A DNA stretch of 64,000 nucleotides. Source: Bradyrhizobium sp. NP1. GTDB taxonomy: Bacteria > Pseudomonadota > Alphaproteobacteria > Rhizobiales > Xanthobacteraceae. Both the position numbers and the translations under genes were made by a program. The notes below the pieces were generated by a model that saw only the letters and a program-made list of their open reading frames with translations, was not told the DNA's origin and searched no databases. How positions within the stretch are numbered: the first letter of the stretch is position 1; each line of letters starts with the position of its first letter. Location: the NCBI RefSeq assembly GCF_030378205.1, contig NZ_CP127385.1, positions 6,054,001 through 6,118,000 of the forward strand, written 5' to 3'. Of the stretch, positions 43,444-52,659 are shown piece by piece.

Positions 43444-43809
43444 TCAGCTTGCTTGCGCACTGTCATCGGACATGCAGACCTGGAGCGAGAATGCGCCTTC
43501 GTGGATGAACCAAGGCTCGACAGCAAAGTCACGCACACCGGCCTTGACGATAGGCTCGTTTTCCGCGATCGCCCTCGCCTCATCTTCGTCCTTGACAAGA
43601 AGCACGGTTACACCGTTTGGGCCTTTTCGTGTGCTCAAGGGACCAGAAGCAAATAGCTTTCCTTTTTCTTCAAGCAGCTTGATGTATTGAAGATGCTCGG
43701 TGATCCACGGATCCAGCTCTTTGTCCTTGGCGTACCAAAAGACAATGAAAGACACCAGCTTAGGCATCTTCGAGACGCCCGGCTGTGAAACTTCCGATGG
43801 TGTAGACAT
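43444..43809 (-). CDS. YciI-family protein
   Basis: A 121-residue ferredoxin-like-fold protein. The core shows VSFIVFWYAKDKELDPWITE, LFASGPLSTRKGPNGVTVLL and DEARAIAENEPIVKAGV with the family's central Ser-Gly-Pro and conserved His (EHLQYIKLLEE). YciI-like proteins (relatives of muconolactone isomerase-type dimers) often sit in aromatic catabolic operons, in some cases acting as dehydrochlorinase-like or isomerase enzymes. It follows the FAH hydrolase by 19 bases. GGAAAG precedes the ATG. Confidence 0.8.
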   Translation of the reverse strand: MSTPSEVSQPGVSKMPKLVSFIVFWYAKDKELDPWITEHLQYIKLLEEKGKLFASGPLSTRKGPNGVTVLLVKDEDEARAIAENEPIVKAGVRDFAVEPWFIHEGAFSLQVCMSDDSAQAS

Positions 43810-43828
43810 GTGTTCTTTCCAATGGACG

Positions 43829-44746
43829 CTAAGCTTTCATGATATTGACTAGTCGGCCGAGTCCCTCGATCTCGATGGCGACCTCATCACCTGCGAGGAG
43901 GAATTCTTTCTTGGGCATCCCGACGCCTGCGGGAGTACCAGTCGCGATAACATCGCCGGGGAACAGCGTGATATGCCGGCTGAGATAGGCAACCTGCTCT
44001 GCAATTGAGTACACCATTCGAGACGTGTTGGAGGATTGCTTGACGACACCGTTGACGGTCAGCGCTATGTCCAGATTTTGCGGGTCGGCAACGAATTCTG
44101 CCGGCGTTAGCCACGGTCCCATGGGTGCACTACCGTCGAAGCACTTTTGCCCCAGAAAGTCGTAGATGAACGGGCTGTCCTCGCGCTTGATCAGGTTGCG
44201 GGCTGACAGGTCGTTGATAGCAAGATAACCCGCGACGATCGAGAGGGCGTCTGCTTCCGGGATGTTGCTCGCCTCGCGCCCGATCACGACGCCAAGCTCG
44301 GCTTCCCAATCCAGCATCGTGGTAAAGGGCGGAATGCGAATGCACGCACCGGTTCCTACGATCGAGCCACGCGTCGTTTTGACAAAGAACCAGGGTTCTG
44401 GTCCTTTCTTGAAGGTCGGAGTAGCCCCCGTTGTCTGTTTGACCGACTCAGTCATTTCGTCGAGGTGGTCCCAGTAATTGGACCCTGCGCAAAAGAACGC
44501 TCCCGGATACTGAACGGGCGCACCAAGCTTGGCCTCTTCGAGTGGGATCGACGGAACTGCGGAGAGATCGACCTGCGCAAGCGCCGACGATATGCGAGCA
44601 CGACTCTCATCCCAGTTCCGAAGGAGTTCGAGGACGGTGCAATCGCTACCGATCAAGTCCACCGTTTGAAAAATGTGCCCTTCATGCAGAATGGCACCCT
44701 TTTGGCCCCTGCTATCCGCCAAACTGACCAACCGGTATTCGGCCAC
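43829..44746 (-). CDS. Fumarylacetoacetate hydrolase-family protein
   Basis: A 305-residue enzyme. Metal ligands are visible in LDWEAELGVVIG (Glu pair) and YLAINDLSARNL (Asp); the oxyanion-side Lys lies in the WFFVKTTRGSI region and GTPAGVGMPKKEF closes the site. The family hydrolyses C-C bonds in acylpyruvates or decarboxylates/hydrates ring-cleavage products. It would act after one of the dioxygenases in this regulon. The GTG start has GAGGGGG upstream. It lies 199 bases after the binding-protein gene. Confidence 0.88.
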   Translation of the reverse strand: MAEYRLVSLADSRGQKGAILHEGHIFQTVDLIGSDCTVLELLRNWDESRARISSALAQVDLSAVPSIPLEEAKLGAPVQYPGAFFCAGSNYWDHLDEMTESVKQTTGATPTFKKGPEPWFFVKTTRGSIVGTGACIRIPPFTTMLDWEAELGVVIGREASNIPEADALSIVAGYLAINDLSARNLIKREDSPFIYDFLGQKCFDGSAPMGPWLTPAEFVADPQNLDIALTVNGVVKQSSNTSRMVYSIAEQVAYLSRHITLFPGDVIATGTPAGVGMPKKEFLLAGDEVAIEIEGLGRLVNIMKA

Positions 44747-44945
44747 TATCTTGCCCCCTCGTTGTCAATGCGCGTGGGTTGGAACTCACCGATGTTGCGT
44801 AGCTAAAGGCCGAAGTCTGGGTAGTTCATGGTCGAGGAACGCCTGTGTCCTGGAGGCCAGGAATCCCGATGAGAACGAGACCGTTCATCGTCCGGAATTT
44901 GTTAGCTTCGTCGATCGATCATGCAGTGAAGTCAGAAAGCCCATT

Positions 44946-46121
44946 TCATTTCATCGGGCAATCTTGGTGGTATTGATCCATTCCCGCCTCAGTCAACGTC
45001 GCAAGCAGATCATTTTTTAATTCGCCACTTTTGGTCTTGGAGACACGGTTCAGGTAGTAATTCTGAATCGGGAAGTGGTTGTTGTTGAACGCGAAGTATC
45101 CGCGGATTGAATCGTATTTCACGTTCCGAAGCGCTTCGCGGAAAGCATCGCTATTTTCCACGTCGCCATTCACTGCGGTGACTGCGGCATTCAAAAGCAG
45201 GACCGTGTCGTAGGCCATCGCCGCGAGAATGGATGGCGTTTCTCCATACTGCTCCCTATAAGCTTCGACGAATTTCCGGTTTGCCGCATTGTCGAGGTTC
45301 TCGCTCCAGTTTCCGACATGTACCAAGTCGATAGCTGCGTCCCCGGTCGCCTTAAAGGTCGACACATCGGCAATCGTCGTCTGAGTGTAGATCTTGACGG
45401 CTTCCCGCAGTCCCGACTGCTTCAGCTGAAGCAGGAATGCTGCACCCGGGGCACCCGGCAGGAATTCGACAATCACCTCGGGGTTCGCGGCGCGCAAACG
45501 GCTGATCTCTGCTCCGTAATCAGACTGGCCCAACGTCACGAGGACTTCCGCGACCAGGTCCTTGCCGTAGCCGCGTTTCACACCTGAAACGACGTCCCAG
45601 CCAGCCGCATAGTTGTTGGTGATGACTGCGACACGCTTAACGCCTTCCTTGGCAAGATATGCTCCGACCTCCTGGAACGTGCTAGCGATAATCCAAGATG
45701 CAAGGAAGTAGTTTGGCTGGCAGTTTTTTCCGGCTCTTGACGTCTCGCCACCCGAAACCGCCATCACGAAACGACCGGTTGGAAGTACGGTGGAGAGCAC
45801 AGCTTCCGAGACGTGCGAGTAGAGAAGACCGGACATGATATGAATTTTGTCCCGCTCCATCATTTGACGCGCGAGCTGAACGCCAACCTCAGGCTTCGCC
45901 TGGTCGTCACCCGTGAACAGTTTGACTGGGAGTCCGCCCAGCTTGTTGCCGGTGTGTTCGAGTCCCAGTCGGAAGGCGTTAAGCATATCGACGCCTTGGT
46001 TGCCTCCTTGCCTGGATTGTGGGCTGATAAAGCCAAGTCTGATTTCGTTGGGTGCCGCCGATGCAAAGCTTGACATGACTGCCGCGATGAACGCGGCGAC
46101 AAATATTCCGGTCAATTTCAT
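44946..46121 (-). CDS. ABC transporter periplasmic substrate-binding protein (second Liv system)
   Basis: A 391-residue type I binding protein with a Sec signal peptide (MKLTGIFVAAFIAAVMSSFA, cleavage near SAAPN). The mature start NEIRLGFISPQSRQGGNQG and the region KLFTGDDQAKPEVGVQLARQ are typical of LivJ-like proteins for aromatic acids. GGAGGGACCC precedes the ATG. It is the last transporter gene of the livHMGF operon, followed by FAH and YciI genes. Only distantly similar to the binding protein of module 1. Confidence 0.88.
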   Translation of the reverse strand: MKLTGIFVAAFIAAVMSSFASAAPNEIRLGFISPQSRQGGNQGVDMLNAFRLGLEHTGNKLGGLPVKLFTGDDQAKPEVGVQLARQMMERDKIHIMSGLLYSHVSEAVLSTVLPTGRFVMAVSGGETSRAGKNCQPNYFLASWIIASTFQEVGAYLAKEGVKRVAVITNNYAAGWDVVSGVKRGYGKDLVAEVLVTLGQSDYGAEISRLRAANPEVIVEFLPGAPGAAFLLQLKQSGLREAVKIYTQTTIADVSTFKATGDAAIDLVHVGNWSENLDNAANRKFVEAYREQYGETPSILAAMAYDTVLLLNAAVTAVNGDVENSDAFREALRNVKYDSIRGYFAFNNNHFPIQNYYLNRVSKTKSGELKNDLLATLTEAGMDQYHQDCPMK

Positions 46122-46135
46122 GGGTCCCTCCCTGT

Positions 46136-46845
46136 TTAGACACCGAGATGCTTAAGGTGAAGCTGCCCATCTTCGGCGAACTCCCTCGCCGGTCCCTCCC
46201 AGACCGTTCGGCCTTTCGAGAGAACAACGACACGACGTGCAATTCGCGCAAGCGCTTCGATATTCTTGTCGACGACGACGACCGACAGCCCCTCCGACGC
46301 GATTTCCTCCAAACTCGCCCAGATTTCCCTTCGGATGAGCGGCGCGAGCCCCTCGGTCGCTTCGTCCATGATCAGAAGCTTGGGGTTGGTGACCAAGGCC
46401 CGGACAATCGCCAACTTTTGCTGCTCTCCACCCGACAGCGTGCAGGCAAGTGAGTTGCTGCGCTCGTTCAATCTGGGAAAGAGCTGATAGGCGCGTGATT
46501 TTGTCCAAAGACGCCCAGTCGGACCTTCGCGCTCTGCCAGGGTCAGATGCTCGTCCACGGTCAAATCATGAAAAACTTGCCGGCCTTCCGGGACCAAGCC
46601 AAGCCAATGCCCATTCTTGCGATGCGATGGATCGAGGCACCGGCTATGTCAGTCTTGTTGAAGGCTAGGGAGCCAGAAGATTTTAGCAGTTCACCGGTTA
46701 TCATCCTGATCGTCGTCGTCTTGCCCATGCCGTTGCGGCCGACAAGACCGACGACTTCGCGTTCGCCGACGCGGAAATCGACGCCGAAAAGAACCTGAAC
46801 TGGTCCGTAACCTCCGGTGAGGCCGGACACTTCCAAAAGGCTCAC
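46136..46845 (-). pseudogene. livF: livF, frameshifted by a 5-bp tandem duplication
   Basis: The N-terminal part (VSLLEVSGLTGGYGPVQVLF, Walker A GRNGMGKTTTIRM) runs to ARMGIGL and then reads nonsense; the C-terminal part begins VPEGRQVFHDLTVDEHL in another frame and includes LSGGEQQKLAIVRAL and Walker B KLLIMDEATEGLAP. At the break the minus strand reads TTGGCTTGGCTTGG, i.e. one extra TTGGC unit. Removing 5 bases restores a single 234-codon frame. The GTG start overlaps the livG stop as GTGA. Without LivF the transporter would rely on LivG or another ATPase, unless the frame is restored by slippage or the repeat is a sequencing error. Confidence 0.85.
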
Positions 46846-47597
46846 CAATCGTTCCCCGTTCCCAGATAGGCCTGTTGGACTGACTTGCTTGCACGGATGT
46901 CGTTGGGATGAGCGGTCGCGATGAGCTGCCCCTCAACCAAAACCGAGATGCGGTCCGCCAGCGCGAAGATCGCATCCATGTCGTGCTCGACCAGGAGGAT
47001 CGCACACTCGTCCCTCAACGTATCCAACAGCTCCGTGAGGCGTCGCCCTTCATCAGGACCAACTCCGGCCATCGGCTCATCCAGCAGTACAACGCTGGGT
47101 TCGAGAGCCAACGCCATTGCCAGTTCCAACTGGCGTCGCTCGCCGTAGGAGAGGGTTGACGCCTTCGCACTGGCACGCTGCGCAAGCCGCACCTTTTCCA
47201 GTGCGCACATTGCTTGTTCTGTCGCACTCGCGTCTGCTGTCGCGGGCCGCCACCAATGGAGGGTCGGCAGCTTGCTTCCGATCGCGGCCAGCCGCGCGTT
47301 CTCCAGGACAGTGAAGTCGTTAAGTACGCTTGACACCTGGAAAGATCGCGCCAACCCTGCGCGGACCCGCTCGTACGTCGGCATGTTTTCGATGCTTCGA
47401 CCTCGAAGCGTGACGGTGCCCTTGTCCGGCCGCACTTCTCCCGAAATCTGATTGATAAGAGTCGATTTGCCAGCGCCGTTCGGGCCTATGAGGGCGTGGA
47501 TCTCGCCCGGCATGAGTGCGAGACTGATGTTGTCGCTCACAACGAGCCCACCAAACGATTTGCAAAGTCCGCGTATCTGGAGGATGGCCTCAGTCAT
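46842..47597 (-). CDS. livG: ABC transporter ATP-binding protein (LivG, second Liv system)
   Basis: A 251-residue ATPase. Walker A GPNGAGKSTLINQI, LivG-type loop AGLARSFQVSSVLNDFTVLE, signature LSYGERRQLELAMALA and Walker B SVVLLDEPMAGVGPDE with His in LLVEHDMD. All catalytic motifs look intact. The ATG overlaps the livM stop by 8 bases (ATGACTGA) and has GGGAGGAAGG before it. It is translationally coupled to the broken livF downstream. Confidence 0.9.
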   Translation of the reverse strand: MTEAILQIRGLCKSFGGLVVSDNISLALMPGEIHALIGPNGAGKSTLINQISGEVRPDKGTVTLRGRSIENMPTYERVRAGLARSFQVSSVLNDFTVLENARLAAIGSKLPTLHWWRPATADASATEQAMCALEKVRLAQRASAKASTLSYGERRQLELAMALALEPSVVLLDEPMAGVGPDEGRRLTELLDTLRDECAILLVEHDMDAIFALADRISVLVEGQLIATAHPNDIRASKSVQQAYLGTGNDW

Positions 47598-48588
47598 CCC
47601 TTCCTCCCAAAGCGCGATTGAGGGCGGGATGAACACCCCTGTCGAAAAGCAGTACCGACAGCACGATGAGCAGCCCGAGAAAGAGACGCCAATAGGTGGT
47701 GTACGGCGCCAGGATCACTTCCACGATGACCAGAACGAAAGCCCCAAACATGCCGCCGTAGAGCGATCCAATTCCGCCAAGCGCAGCCATCGCCAGGAGG
47801 TCGCCCGACATGATCCAGTGGAGATACGACGGGCTGACGAAATAGTAGTAGTTGGCCGCCAGAATGCCGGCTACGGCGGTCGCAGCGGCAGAAAAGACGA
47901 ATGACAGCAACTGTAATCGAGGCGTCCTGAAGCCCAGCGCCCTCATTCTGCGCTCGTCACACGCGATCCCGCGAAGCACCGCGCCCATCGACGCGTGCGA
48001 CAATCGGTAGATGACGAACGAGATCGCCACCAGGACCGCAAGCACCACGTAGTGGAAGGTCACCGTGTCCGCGATCGAGAGTCCCGCGATCGAATTGCGC
48101 TCGGGAAGTGCCTTGCCGTCGGCCGCGCCGAATCCCTGAATGCTCGATACGACGATAAAGAACATCTGGGCGAAACCCAGCGTAAGCATGATGAACGACA
48201 CACCCCGCGTTCTAAGAGAAAGCAGACCGATCAGAGTGGCGACCATTGCCACAAAGCCGATGGCAAGGGGCCATACGATGAACGCGTCCTTCAGACCGGC
48301 GAGGTTTGCTGCCAGCACTGCGTACGCTCCAAGACCGAAGAAGGCCGCATGTCCAAAGCTGGCCAGCCCACCGTGCCGGATGGCAAAACCCAACGCGCTA
48401 GCGCCAAGCCCATAGATCATGATCCGAGTCACTTCCCCAACGAGGTGACCGCTCAAAAACAGCGGCGCCACGAACGCGCAGAGAAGCAAAGCGAGCAATA
48501 CGCGGTCGGTGCGTGGCCAGTAACTACTCGCGAGGAATGCCAACCTGATTGGTGGCCTAATGGCCGGAGCGGCAGAATCTCTGTTCAT
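47590..48588 (-). CDS. livM: ABC permease (LivM, second Liv system)
   Basis: A 332-residue permease with about 9 helices. Signatures: LGFAIRHGGLASFGHAAFFG and GLGAYAVLAANLAG near the N-terminus, and the EAA-like loop LRGIACDERRMRALGF near residue 200. A hydrophilic N-terminal extension of about 25 residues precedes helix 1. It overlaps livH upstream by 4 bases (ATGA) and livG downstream. Confidence 0.9.
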   Translation of the reverse strand: MNRDSAAPAIRPPIRLAFLASSYWPRTDRVLLALLLCAFVAPLFLSGHLVGEVTRIMIYGLGASALGFAIRHGGLASFGHAAFFGLGAYAVLAANLAGLKDAFIVWPLAIGFVAMVATLIGLLSLRTRGVSFIMLTLGFAQMFFIVVSSIQGFGAADGKALPERNSIAGLSIADTVTFHYVVLAVLVAISFVIYRLSHASMGAVLRGIACDERRMRALGFRTPRLQLLSFVFSAAATAVAGILAANYYYFVSPSYLHWIMSGDLLAMAALGGIGSLYGGMFGAFVLVIVEVILAPYTTYWRLFLGLLIVLSVLLFDRGVHPALNRALGGRDD

Positions 48589-49487
48589 CTTTCAAACAGT
48601 CCGTTGGGGCGCACGATCAGCACCACTGCCATAAGGACGTAGATCAGGGTTGCCGATATTGCAGGCGCTATGCTTGACACCAAGCGAGGCTCCAGTAACT
48701 CGCTCAGAAGCTGGGGCGTGTACGCCCGGCCAAGCGTATCGAAAATTCCGATCGCCATCGCTGCCCAGAATGTACCGGCAATCGATCCCATGCCGCCGAC
48801 CACGACGATCACGAAGGCCAGGATCAGAACCTGCTCGCCCATCCCCACTTCGATGGAAACGAGGGGTCCACTCAAGACGCCGGCAAGTCCGGCAAGTGCG
48901 GCGCCAACTGCGAAAACCAGCGCGCCGACCAGGTTAACGTCGAACCCAATGTGTTGCACCATCGAGGGGTTGTTGGCCGATGCCCGAATGAGCATGCCGA
49001 GTTTGGTGCGCGCGATTACGAACCATAGAGCCGCAGCAACAAGGAGTGCGGCGATTGTCACAGTAATACGAAAGCGCGAATAGAAGAATCCCCTCCACAA
49101 CTCCTGCGCACCTTCGAACCCGTAGGGAAGAGCCACGAATTGCGGCAGACCTCCCGAGAGCCAATGCAGTAGTTCATTGAAGAACAGGATCAGTCCAAAA
49201 GTCGCAAGAACCTGATTGAGGTAACTTCGCGCGTACAGGTGACGTATGACGAATTGTTCAAGGAGCACACCGACCAAAAAGGCGATCGCGACTCCGGCGA
49301 TTGCGCCTATCCAGAAACTTCCTGCAAGGCCGGAGACAGCTGCGGTCGCAAATGCACCGACCATGTACAGCGAGCCGTGCGCCAAATTGATGAGATGGAT
49401 GACGCCGAATACGAGCGAGAGCCCTGCTGCAATCAGGAACAGCAGAAGGCCGTAGTTGATGCCGTTCAGGATTTGCTCGGCAAACAT
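48585..49487 (-). CDS. livH: ABC permease (LivH, second Liv system)
   Basis: A 300-residue permease with about 8 helices: QILNGINYGLLLFLIAAGLS at the N-terminus, VIHLINLAHGSLYMVGAF, and the EAA-like loop GMLIRASANNPSMVQHIGFD. The ATG at 49487 is chosen because it starts right before helix 1; the ribosome binding site is poor and the frame stays open upstream to 49643. It is the first gene of livHMGF-binding protein-FAH-YciI. A TetR-type element lies about 260 bases upstream, implying a long leader. Confidence 0.88.
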   Translation of the reverse strand: MFAEQILNGINYGLLLFLIAAGLSLVFGVIHLINLAHGSLYMVGAFATAAVSGLAGSFWIGAIAGVAIAFLVGVLLEQFVIRHLYARSYLNQVLATFGLILFFNELLHWLSGGLPQFVALPYGFEGAQELWRGFFYSRFRITVTIAALLVAAALWFVIARTKLGMLIRASANNPSMVQHIGFDVNLVGALVFAVGAALAGLAGVLSGPLVSIEVGMGEQVLILAFVIVVVGGMGSIAGTFWAAMAIGIFDTLGRAYTPQLLSELLEPRLVSSIAPAISATLIYVLMAVVLIVRPNGLFER

Positions 49488-49745
49488 GGCTTTACGGTCG
49501 GCCGGTCGGCAAAGATATGGATCGCTGGAGAAAAAGTGCCGGCCAAATCGAGCCAGCGGTGCCCACTGAGTGGCCTGATCCTCCCGAGCCGGACCCGTCA
49601 GCGCGAACGGGGCCTGAGATGCCCAAAGAATAGGGATAAGCATCCGTTACGGAACACCGGGGCAGCTCTTGTTTCGCTAAGCCCGAATTGGCACTCATGC
49701 ATTTCCCCCTAGTGTGACGCTCGATGGCCCATCGTCAATTCACAC

Positions 49746-49761
49746 TATACGGTGCGGTTTA
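49746..49761. promoter_or_regulatory. TetR-type operator-like site upstream of livH
   Basis: TATACGGTGCGGTTTA shares 14 of 16 positions with the first site at 43082. It lies in the 552-base gap between livH and the divergent TetR gene; the remainder of that gap contains no gene I can support. Confidence 0.55.
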
Positions 49762-50039
49762 TTTAATGCAAGAGCTGGCTGGTTCTTGAGGAGCCCGATC
49801 CGACGGGTTTTGCCGACGTAGGCCCCGCCCCTCAGCCCCCGAGGTAGCCAAAGATCCTGGCCGCCGGCGAGCCAAGTGGTGAGGACCGGCCGGGGCTACT
49901 GCAGCCGCACATTCATGTCGTTCACGTCTGCGGCGATGCCGTAACGGCGGCCGGATGCTCGCAATACCGGCTCGTCATCGGGATGATTGCTTTGTATAGT
50001 CGCCCATCGATTTGCAGAACGAGAAGAAAAACGGCGGCT

Positions 50040-50678
50040 ATGAAGCAGAACGAGAAGATTCGCCCCGGTAGCAGAGCTAGGAAGCGTAACGATATCCTTG
50101 TGGCAGGAAAAAAGGTGTTCTTGGAGAGGGGATACGGCGCGACCAGCATGGATGAAATCGCCCTTCAGGCGAACGTTTCAAAGCGGACCGTTTACGACAA
50201 GTTTGAAAACAAACAGACGCTTTTTGCGGCCGTCGTTCAGGAAATATGCGAGCGGATCGCTCCGCCGGAGTTTTTGGCCACCGACATGCACAAGGACGTC
50301 AAGACGGTCTTGACGCAGTTTGGCGAGTGGTTTCTCACCCGGATCTACTCGATCGAACAGGTCAACCTGTTCCAAACGGTCATCAACGACTCCAGGCAAT
50401 TTCCGGAAATCGGCGACATGTTTCTCAGTGGGCCCGTCTTGCGCACGCAAACCGCCCTTGCAGCCTATCTCGCTGCCCAGGTCCAAAAGGGGCGGCTTGC
50501 GCTGAAAGACCCGCAAATAGCCGCGGCGCTCCTTATCGCAATGATGAAGAGCGACGTTCATATGACGCTCCTGCTCGGCCAATCACGTTCGAACCTGCCC
50601 AAGCTGATACGTCAACACGTGGCTACCGCGGTATCGCTTTTTCTCACGGGCGCACAAAATCCCAAAGAGAGGTCGTAG
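50040..50678 (+). CDS. TetR-family transcriptional regulator
   Basis: A 212-residue regulator. The N-terminal helix-turn-helix is clear: ILVAGKKVFLERGYGATSMD then EIALQANVSKRTVYDKFENK. The C-terminal ligand domain (from about 75) is helical, with FGEWFLTRIYSIEQVNLFQ and the AefR/TetR_C-like end. It is divergent from the second liv operon, whose promoter region carries the TATAC-N6-GTGTA site also found before the outer-membrane protein gene. A role as repressor of both is inferred. The ATG at 50040 is favoured over 49983, since the extra residues look non-domain. Confidence 0.85.
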   Translation: MKQNEKIRPGSRARKRNDILVAGKKVFLERGYGATSMDEIALQANVSKRTVYDKFENKQTLFAAVVQEICERIAPPEFLATDMHKDVKTVLTQFGEWFLTRIYSIEQVNLFQTVINDSRQFPEIGDMFLSGPVLRTQTALAAYLAAQVQKGRLALKDPQIAAALLIAMMKSDVHMTLLLGQSRSNLPKLIRQHVATAVSLFLTGAQNPKERS

Positions 50679-51266
50679 CTGTCGACGGAAAAGGAAATGG
50701 CATCCGAGCCCAATCCAAGAAGGGTCGTTGCAACTCGCATCGCAATACGCAGCCGCCACTCCGCCACCCCCTACGTCGACGCTTTTTTGGCAAGGAGAAG
50801 TCAGGCGAAGGGGCGAACCCACGGACTGGCTGAAAAGGAAGAAGTGGCTGGTCTGATCGCCCCAGAGATGATGTCGGAAACGCCGTCGACACTTTTGTTC
50901 GACGAGGTTGCGCGTGCTTATGGAGCTTGCCGTGCGTGTGTATTGCAGGCGCCCGCGCAGATAAGGCTCTCGCGAACCAAGTGCCGGATCGCCCCGCGCA
51001 ACAAGTCGAGTGCCTCGAAAACCTGATCTTCGTCGCATGAGGACCGCGCCAACACCGAGACCGTACTACTATGCATGCTTCACGCTGGAACGCCCACACC
51101 CCAACGAGCAAGGCGGTTGCAGCAAGGACCCAACGCTTAAGGTAGGTCGCGCCATGGGGCCCCGGATCGTAATATCCAGAAGATGCCATTCAGGACACGG
51201 CGGTCATTCACGCGTGGAACGCCACGCGCGCATCATCACTGCTTGGCTGAATAAAATTCCGCCCCA
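50679..51266. other. Intergenic stretch, no gene recognised
   Basis: Several open frames exist on both strands but all read as low-complexity Arg/Ser/Pro-rich shadows without ribosome binding sites. No terminator with a T-run was identified after the TetR gene. Confidence 0.35.
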
Positions 51267-51293
51267 TGTCACATCCAGCAGATTCAACTCGTC
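51267..51293 (+). promoter_or_regulatory. ECF41-type promoter
   Basis: TGTCACA at 51267-51273, 16 bases, then CGTC at 51290-51293. This equals the known ECF41 sigma factor consensus TGTCACA-N16-CGTC. The first codon of the AhpD-like gene follows 32 bases later. Autoregulation of the ECF41 operon is established for the family. Confidence 0.85.
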
Positions 51294-51325
51294 ATGTCTC
51301 CGGTAACCCTCGAAAGGAGATCACG

Positions 51326-51784
51326 ATGACAGCCAGGCTAAACCCCTTCACCGCCAGTCCCGCAGCAATGCAACCCTGGATCGAACTGGGAAAAACAATT
51401 CAAACCAGTGGTCTGGAGCCTTTGCTGAGAGAGCTTGTCATGACGCGGGCGGCTCAGATCAACGGATGCACCTTCTGCATCCACCATCATGTTGCAGATG
51501 CCCGCAAGTACGGAGAGACGGAGGACCGGCTTCATCTTCTCAGCGCGTGGCGTGAGTCCGTGCTTTATTCCGATCGCGAGCGAGCCGCGCTGGGTTGGAC
51601 CGAGGCTCTGACGCTGGTGTCCGAGACCCATGCCCCCGACGATGCCTACGAGATCCTGCTCCAGCACTTTACGGAGGAGGAGCAGGTGAAGCTCACCTTG
51701 CTGATCGCGCTAACCAACGCCTGGAACCGGATCAACATCGGCTTTCGTAGGTCCCATCCGGCCGAACAGAAGAAGGCGGCCTGA
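51326..51784 (+). CDS. AhpD/carboxymuconolactone decarboxylase-family protein of an ECF41 operon
   Basis: A 152-residue helical protein with the AhpD-type redox motif NGCTFCIHHHVADARKYGE: CxxC followed by His residues. Such proteins can act as alkylhydroperoxidases. In ECF41 operons this class is the usual conserved partner encoded next to the sigma factor. GGAGATCACG places a good ribosome binding site before the ATG. The stop codon overlaps the sigma factor start (TGATG). Confidence 0.88.
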   Translation: MTARLNPFTASPAAMQPWIELGKTIQTSGLEPLLRELVMTRAAQINGCTFCIHHHVADARKYGETEDRLHLLSAWRESVLYSDRERAALGWTEALTLVSETHAPDDAYEILLQHFTEEEQVKLTLLIALTNAWNRINIGFRRSHPAEQKKAA

Positions 51785-52659
51785 TGGCACCCTCGTCGAG
51801 CCAAGACGCCGCCGCCGTCTTCGATCCGCTGCGCCAGCGCCTTGTCCGCGTGGCATACAGGATGCTGGGCTCAGTCGCGGACGCGGAGGACGTTCTTCAG
51901 GACGCTTTCTTGCGCTGGCTCGATGTCGACCGAAACGTGGTGCACGAACCGGAAGCATTTCTGCGCCGCGTCGTCACGCGCTTGTGCCTGGACCGGCTCA
52001 AATCGGTCCGGCGTGGGCGCGAGACCTACGTCGGTACGTGGCTGCCTGAGCCGATTGTGGAATCGGCTGAGGACGAGATCGACGACGTAACCTTGCCCTT
52101 GCTGATGGCGCTGGAGCGCCTGTCGCCGCTGGAGCGCGCTGCCTTCCTGCTTCATGACGTGTTCGGCCTCGGTTTCGAGGAAGTCGCGACCACGATCGGC
52201 CGCGAGCCGGCCGCCTGCCGCCAGCTCGCGAGCCGCGCCCGTGGCCATGTTCGTGCAGACCGTCCACGCTATCCCGTGCCGAGGGAACGGGGCCTCACGA
52301 TCGCGGAAGCCTTCTTCGCCGCCTCCCGGGACGGCAACATGGAGCGCCTGCGCGCGCTGCTCGCGGCGGACGTAACCCTCTACGCCGATGGCGGCGGCAA
52401 GGCGCCGGCTCGAAAGGCGCCGGCCGCCGGGCTCAATGATGTCCTGCGGCTGTTCACGACGTTCGCGTCTGTCTATGCCGTGAGCAGGTCTCGCCTCGTG
52501 CGCTATGGCTTCATTAACGGCCTGCCGGGGTTCATCACCATCGAGCGAGGCGACATTCTTCAAACGACTGCCCTGGAGATCGAGCATGAGGGCGTCGTCG
52601 CCATCTATGTCGTGCGTAATCCCGAGAAACTCAAGCACATGGCTGACACCGTGCATTGA
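51784..52659 (+). CDS. ECF41 (SigJ-like) RNA polymerase sigma factor
   Basis: A 291-residue sigma factor. Region 2 (about residues 10-75) shows VAYRMLGSVADAEDVLQDAF; region 4 (about 105-165) shows LSPLERAAFLLHDVFGLGFE and EVATTIGREPAACRQLASRA. The C-terminal about 120 residues form the SnoaL-like extension that sets ECF41 factors apart and replaces a separate anti-sigma factor; a DGGGKAPARKAP loop lies within it. It should transcribe its own operon from the promoter at 51267. Confidence 0.92.
   Translation: MAPSSSQDAAAVFDPLRQRLVRVAYRMLGSVADAEDVLQDAFLRWLDVDRNVVHEPEAFLRRVVTRLCLDRLKSVRRGRETYVGTWLPEPIVESAEDEIDDVTLPLLMALERLSPLERAAFLLHDVFGLGFEEVATTIGREPAACRQLASRARGHVRADRPRYPVPRERGLTIAEAFFAASRDGNMERLRALLAADVTLYADGGGKAPARKAPAAGLNDVLRLFTTFASVYAVSRSRLVRYGFINGLPGFITIERGDILQTTALEIEHEGVVAIYVVRNPEKLKHMADTVH

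Noticed and set aside
50697..51026. Possible 109-residue gene between TetR and the ECF41 unit
   Set aside because: No ribosome binding site, no motif and a composition like the other shadow frames in this gap.
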